From the NCBI GenBank assembly GCA_034509735.1, contig JACGWO010000003.1, positions 34,494,466 to 34,558,465 on the forward strand: a stretch of DNA of 64,000 nucleotides, in the 5' to 3' direction. The position numbers and the translations under genes were made by a program. This document shows positions 59,286 through 64,000 of the stretch, one piece after another (within the stretch, counting starts at the first letter, position 1; every line of letters begins with the position of its first letter). The DNA comes from Sesamum alatum (lineage: Eukaryota > Streptophyta > Magnoliopsida > Lamiales > Pedaliaceae). The notes beneath the pieces are model-generated. The model saw nothing but the letters and a program-made list of their open reading frames with translations. It did no database searches and was not told the DNA's origin.

Positions 59286-60623
59286 ATGGTTGGATTCAAG
59301 AGCATGGGTTGGCTGGCGGGGGAGCCCATTCACCGCCGTCTCTCCGCCGAGGCAAAGAAGAAGGACTCCAGTTTAGGAATTCTCGCCTTCGAGACAGCTA
59401 AAACTATGTCAACGCTAGTCTCCCTGTACAAATCCCTCTCCGATGAGGAAATTTCCAGGCTGAAAAATGACGTCATTAAATCCGAAGGAGTTGCATTCTT
59501 GAATTCCAGCGATGAGGGGTTTCTCTTGAGCCTTGCGTATGCTGAAAGGCTTGAAGATCTTGATCGTGCCGCTGCAGTTGTTTCTCGGTTAGGCAAGAAA
59601 TGCAATGATTTCGGGCTTAATCGGTTTGACCTTATTTACACGGATTTGAAACTCGGGATCCTGGATTTTGGGAAGCTGGAATACGGGTCGAGATCGGCTG
59701 AGAAAAAGGTCCGGAAAATGGAGAAATTAGTCTCGGCCACGTCGTGCCTGCGCTCAGCATTGGAGGGTTTGACGGAGTTGGAGATTTCGGAGAGGAAGCT
59801 GAATCAATGGAAGAGCAGACAAATAGAGCTAGAGAAGGCGAATTACGATCTTTTTTACCAAAAACTCGAGAATCAGCGGAAGGAAGCTCGCCATTTCAGA
59901 GAGATCTCGCTTTGGTCGACAACGTTTGACAAAAGCGTTAACCTCATGGCAAGAATCGTATGCGTTGTTTATGCAAGAATTTGCGTAGTTTTCGGGCAGC
60001 AGAGCCGGCAGTTTCCCCTAGTCAAGGAAAAAATTCTTCCTCATTCCGGCCCTATTCTAACAACATCAAAGCGCAGTATAGTCCGGTTTTACAGCCGAAG
60101 ATCATTTCTCTTCTTCGATGAAGATGATAGCCAGGGATCGGTCGCACAAACCAACAGGGTATTCCACGCCGCCGGGCCCTCTACGGTGGGCGGGTCAGGC
60201 CTGGCGCTGCGTTACGCCAATGTGATTCTACTGGCGGAGAAGTACATGGACTCCAGCGTGCCTGTAAACCATGACGAACGTGAATCATTGTACGAAATGC
60301 TGCCGGAGAATCTGAAAGCCCTGGTGAGAAACAAGCTGAGCAAGAACATGAAAAGCGTGGAAGACGATTCATCCCTGGCCGATGGGTGGAGGGACGCAAT
60401 GGTGGAGATGATGGGGTGGCTTGGACCGATGGCACAGGACACGGTAACGTGGCAGATGGAGAGGAACATCGAGAAGATGAAGCTGGAGGCGAAGCCTTCT
60501 GTGCTTTTGTTGCAGACCTTGCATTTCTCTGATAAGGAGAAGACAGAAGCTGCCATTGCTGAGGTCTTGGTCGGATTGAGTTGCATTTTTAGATTTGAAA
60601 ATCGGAAATTAGGTGTATTATGA
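59286..60623 (+). CDS. DUF3475/DUF668 domain protein (PSI1-related)
   Basis: Intronless, 445 aa. DUF3475 lies near residues 30-87 (LGILAFETAKTMSTLVSLYK, then LKNDVIKSEGVAFLNSSDE). A helical, charged stretch follows around 160-210 (coiled-coil-like: KLNQWKSRQIELEKANYDLF). DUF668 lies around 300-390 (STVGGSGLALRYANVILLAEK, YEMLPENLKALVRNKLSK). This architecture is that of the PSI1 (PSK simulator) group and relatives in plants, which promote cell growth. The related Arabidopsis PSI proteins are nuclear and N-myristoylated, but this one starts MVGF, without Gly2, so myristoylation is not expected. It belongs to the shorter intronless branch of the family; its specific role is unknown. The start follows a CT-rich leader and opens the conserved N-terminus GWLAGEPIHRR. 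Confidence 0.9.
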   Translation: MVGFKSMGWLAGEPIHRRLSAEAKKKDSSLGILAFETAKTMSTLVSLYKSLSDEEISRLKNDVIKSEGVAFLNSSDEGFLLSLAYAERLEDLDRAAAVVSRLGKKCNDFGLNRFDLIYTDLKLGILDFGKLEYGSRSAEKKVRKMEKLVSATSCLRSALEGLTELEISERKLNQWKSRQIELEKANYDLFYQKLENQRKEARHFREISLWSTTFDKSVNLMARIVCVVYARICVVFGQQSRQFPLVKEKILPHSGPILTTSKRSIVRFYSRRSFLFFDEDDSQGSVAQTNRVFHAAGPSTVGGSGLALRYANVILLAEKYMDSSVPVNHDERESLYEMLPENLKALVRNKLSKNMKSVEDDSSLADGWRDAMVEMMGWLGPMAQDTVTWQMERNIEKMKLEAKPSVLLLQTLHFSDKEKTEAAIAEVLVGLSCIFRFENRKLGVL

Positions 60624-61788
60624 TGCAGATGGATTTCAGTGATCGATTTACAGTGTGTATTATGATTAATTGAACAGGAATGGTGATTGATCCAGGAGAG
60701 GAAGAAAGTCAATGTTATAGATTTAAGATTACTTTATTTTATTTTTATTATAATTGGTTTTTTTTTTTCGTATTCTTGTTCTTGACATTGGTTGATCCAA
60801 GTTTTTGTAGCAAAGTCTCTCTAGTATCGTCCTCTGTAATGATAATTTATGTGTTGCAAAAGATTTAAGTTGAGAGCAGGAATAAAATCTTCATTGGATC
60901 TTATGATGCACTGTATTTGCCCGAAGAAACGGATATATGGATAAATAAATAAAAAAAAATCAAATCCTCACTTGATAATTTCTATTTGACCTTGGGGTAA
61001 AAATGTTAAAATATGTCTTATCTCCATTAAAATTTTCAAATCCCTATCTTTTTGAAATGATTCAGATTGAGATGACTTAAAAATTGTAACCTTGGAAGAT
61101 GATACGTGGCACCATTCGAAAGACCCATAGTCTCCATGTATTGAATGCCAACTATAATCAGGTAGGTTAACACATTCAAGATTCTTTTATTCTCTTCTGA
61201 CATCTATCGTCCGTGATTTAACCACGAAATGTTTTTTCTTGGATATTACCAACGTGTTTAACGTTTATTGTTGATTTTAAACGATTCTTAAATTTTCCGT
61301 TAGCGACGACCTCAACCTCAATCAATGTTAAATTTTCATTTCAAAGATACTTATCTTTTAAATTAACTAGCAAAAAAATGTTCTGCTGATTAAATTAGAA
61401 CCCGAAAATGAAGTTAAACAAGATTAGGTTGTGTAAGATAATAGATACAGATAAAACAAATATACTGAAAAAAGTTTTCTCCAACAAACAAGAAATCGAA
61501 ATTGGGTCGGGCCAGCCCGTTAATCAAACTTATATATTCAAGTCTAGTCCATTTTCTAACGGGCCGATTTTCGTAAACCAATTTGGTCCATTTAACCTGG
61601 GGTAGTGTGGGTTGCCACGTCAAGCACTTGGATTTCTCCTAAAAAGTATGGGACCCAAATTGATATGAAACACAAATGCCCAAACCCGTGATAGACGCAA
61701 TGCCCAAACCCGAATTACAGCAAATGTAGATAAGGTGGGAGAGAACAGAGATCAGTGATTGCTGGCCACCATTTTGAAAAAAAAAAAA
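60624..61788. other. DUF668 gene 3' flank and OHP1 promoter
   Basis: No gene is supported. The right end holds OHP1 regulatory candidates: ccacgtcaag (ACGT core, near 61615) and GATAAG (61729-61734). Confidence 0.5.
61729..61734 (+). promoter_or_regulatory. I-box GATAAG upstream of OHP1
   Basis: GATAAG lies 60 bases before the OHP1 start codon. An ACGT core (gccacgtc) is found about 115 bases further upstream. I-boxes combined with G-box-like cores are typical of light-regulated photosynthesis promoters, in keeping with the gene. The position is very near the probable transcript start, so it may fall in the leader. Confidence 0.4.
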
Positions 61789-62300
61789 ATGGCAACTTCA
61801 CAAGCATTTTCATCTCCTTTCCTTTCAGCTGGAGCATCCACAATCAAGCCTCCGACCCGCCACAACATCTCGCTTCTCCACAACCAAAAACGGGTCAATT
61901 TCAAGATTCAAGCCGCCAAGCTTCCTGCCGGAGTATGTTTTTTTCCCCGTCTCCATTGAACTGTCATTACCAGTTTTCTTGATGACTTCAATTTCCTGTC
62001 GGGATTATGATTTTCAGGTGGAAATGCCTAAACAACAGCCGAAATTCCAGGCCCCGTTTCTTGGGTTCACAAGAACGGCTGAGATTTGGAATTCCAGGGC
62101 TTGTATGATTGGCCTCATCGGGACTTTCATTGTTGAATTGGTATCAACTCTCATGCCCGTCTTCTTGATTTCCCTCTTTTCTCAAAAAGTGTTAATTACT
62201 TAAATTCTTGGTATCCTCTTTGTTCTTGCAGATTCTGAACAAGGGAATACTTCAGATAATTGGCGTGGACGTGGGGAAAGGCCTTGATCTTCCTCTTTGA
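61789..62300 (+). CDS. OHP1: one-helix protein 1 (light-harvesting-like), chloroplast
   Basis: Three exons: 61789-61932, 62018-62140, 62232-62300; 111 aa, the expected size. Residues 1 to about 42 form a Ser/Thr/Arg-rich, acid-poor chloroplast transit peptide (MATSQAFSSPFLSAGAS…). The mature part holds FQAPFLGFTRTAEIWNSRAC followed by MIGLIGTFIVELILNKGIL. This is the single membrane helix with the chlorophyll-binding E…N-R-x-x-M-I-G motif shared with LHC and cyanobacterial Hlip proteins. OHP1 pairs with OHP2 and HCF244 in thylakoids to bind pigment and protect D1/reaction-centre assembly of photosystem II. The C-terminus IIGVDVGKGLDLPL is characteristic. The start is the first ATG after a poly(A) run. 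Confidence 0.95.
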
Positions 62301-63678
62301 ACAATGGGCAGTAGCATGGAACTCAACTTTGTATTTCTTTTTGGGGATTGTAAAGAATTGAAATTCGTTGAAAGAAAATTATATAGTGTGCTCATACAAT
62401 CTAGTTGGTTGGATTTCCCTTGCTAGAAGATGTTTACTAGAGTTTCAATACCTTCAAATTCACATGAACCAACACATCAAGAATCTAAACATTCTTCAAA
62501 GATTCCATGACATTATAAAAAATTCCACAAAATTAATCAAATCTTTCAAATCATAGCTGTGAAGATATGTGAAACATTACATTACACTTTACACAATGTG
62601 CTTATAACTTTTGCATAATTATAGAAATTACCCAAAACTACAAAAGAATAGTTGTAGTTTGGACAACGCTGTTAATGTTTTTGAAGGGTATATGCATAAT
62701 TTTTTAAAAAACAGGGTTGTTTTGTGTACATTATGTCGACGTTTGTAATGGGTACACGTGTAATTGTCCAAAAAGTAGGGATGATTTATGTAGACAAACT
62801 ATAAGAGTGAAAATGTGAAAAATCTTGTTGCATTTATTTGCAGCTAGAAGCATCATTGTAGGTGTTTCTATTTTGGTTCAGAAATACCTATTCAGCCGTT
62901 TGAGAAGCATAAATTAGTTGTACAAACATTTAAAAAGAAAAACAGCTTATTTAGAGCCGAAAGCCAAAAAGTGCTTTTGCAAAAGCTACACAAAACCCTC
63001 TATAATATAAGTGTTTTATCTAAGTTGTTGATAATATCCGAGTGTTAAGGTCTAGAAATAGGCATAAGAGTCCTCTACTTTTCCCCTTTCCCCCAGCATT
63101 AGAAGAAAGATCTTGCAGCACAAGGATGCTAAAAGATATGCCCAAAAACCAAAAAAATGTTCCCTATTACCCTTCTTTTCCTTTGCATAATAGTGAAGAA
63201 TGCTTATCATATATTTTATCAGAAAAAAAGCAAGAAAACCTCCAAAATTGCCTATATTTGTGTTATGTCCTCTGATCTATTTGCCCTGGCATGTCTTATA
63301 CCTGATATAAGATGAAATAAGCTCAGGCACTAGTTTAAACTAGAACAAAAGAACGGGGCAAAACGCGTTAGCTAAATCTCAGCCAATTGTTGACTCGTTG
63401 CCAACGACAAACTATGGGAGCATGTGAAGTCGATATCTGAAGAAAACCAATGTTTATCAGTACAGGGAAGGAAACAGAAATGCCCGCATTAGTACTAATC
63501 CTCCGCCGGAAGCAATGCATATATACCCTTTGTGTGTGAAAAGATAAAGTGAGAAAATAAAGAACTCCAAGTTGGTACTGAGCCCCTATACTGGCAGTGG
63601 CCTCCAGAAAAGCTCCGGGCTTTAAATTCAGCACTCAGTATATGGCTTAGATCATTCAGCAGCACAATACAAATTAAA
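62301..63678. other. intergenic region between OHP1 and the thaumatin-like gene
   Basis: No gene is supported. Positions 62640-62830 contain a repeat-like stretch (cacgtgtaattgtcc, agggatgatttatgtagacaaac) related, in opposite orientation, to DUF604 intron 2. The rest is the 3' flank of OHP1 and the promoter side of the thaumatin-like gene. Confidence 0.45.
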
Positions 63679-64000
63679 ATGCTTGTTTTCACATCTCTCT
63701 TCTCCACTACACTCTGCCTGTTCCTGTTTCTCACCAGCACAAGTATGCTTTCATTTTTTCAGTTAAAACTTTTTGCTCTTGAATTGAAATCTTCAATTTT
63801 TTTTTGTATGTTTTGCAGATGGCATTGGACATCAACTCATCCTAGTAAACAACTGCAAGGAGAACATATGGCCTGGAATCCTAGGCAGTGCCGGCCAGCA
63901 AACACCGAAAGATGGAGGCTTTCTCCTAAGCAGTGGCCAAGAAGTAGTCATTGATGTGCCTGAGAAGTGGTCAGGTAGAATATGGGGAAGGCAATACTGC
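63679..64000 (+). CDS. thaumatin-like protein, 5' part only (runs off the right edge)
   Basis: Exon 1 is 63679-63742; exon 2 starts at 63819 and is still open at the window end. A signal peptide of about 21 residues (MLVFTSLFSTTLCLFLFLTS) precedes the mature start, NGIGHQLILVNNCKENIWPG. This matches the N-terminus of plant thaumatin-like (PR-5 family) proteins, with the first conserved Cys in NNC and another in GRQYC, and the GRIWGR segment. The intron right after the signal peptide is usual for the family. The protein is secreted. Members take part in defence or development; the available part does not allow a subgroup, and the acidic-cleft residues lie beyond the edge. Confidence 0.88.

Overview
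This is nuclear DNA of a flowering plant, most likely a eudicot. All the larger genes are split by GT-AG introns, intergenic DNA is very AT-rich, and the proteins are plant-specific (NPF transporter, BEL1 homeodomain, one-helix protein, PRA1.A, DUF604, DUF668). The order is unassigned from sequence alone; an asterid (Lamiales-like) origin is only an impression. Nothing bacterial, viral or CRISPR-like was found. Exon models were built by hand from splice sites and reading frame, and every multi-exon model closes in frame.

Layout: (i) 1-82, a possible minus-strand exon cut by the left edge. (ii) 1675-4935 (+), NPF5.6/5.7-type transporter. (iii) 5420-8454 (-), BEL1 homeodomain factor. (iv) 10566-13736 (+), mitochondrial carrier. 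(v) 13737-18904, gene-poor, with one foldback element. (vi) 18905-26050 (-), ATG1 autophagy kinase, 13 exons. (vii) 28513-28726 (+), two tandem tRNA-Val(CAC) genes. (viii) 29024-30526 (+), PRA1.A membrane protein. (ix) 30527-35765, a transposon-rich stretch with a 1.3-kb Mutator-like foldback element, two small Helitron-like elements and a 51-codon ORF that may be a small membrane-protein gene. (x) 35766-41313 (+), P5CS, the key proline-synthesis enzyme, 20 exons with two GC-AG introns. (xi) 42616-42900 (-), a 94-aa conserved plant protein. (xii) 44806-50608 (-), RCC1-repeat protein. (xiii) 53281-56694 (+), DUF604 fringe-like glycosyltransferase carrying a foldback MITE in intron 1. (xiv) 59286-60623 (+), DUF3475/DUF668 protein, intronless. 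(xv) 61789-62300 (+), OHP1. (xvi) 63679-64000 (+), start of a thaumatin-like protein, cut by the right edge.

The genes form no operon or single pathway. They look like an old conserved gene neighbourhood. From memory, NPF5.6/5.7, this carrier type, ATG1b/c and DUF604 or RCC1 genes also lie near one another on Arabidopsis chromosomes 2 and 3. I found no convincing undescribed multi-gene system. The points most worth a second look are the 51-aa cysteine-rich peptide ORF, the Mutator-like element with an atypical interior, the Helitron-like pair, the P5CS GC-AG introns, the mitochondrial-carrier promoter and the BEL1 homeodomain substitution.
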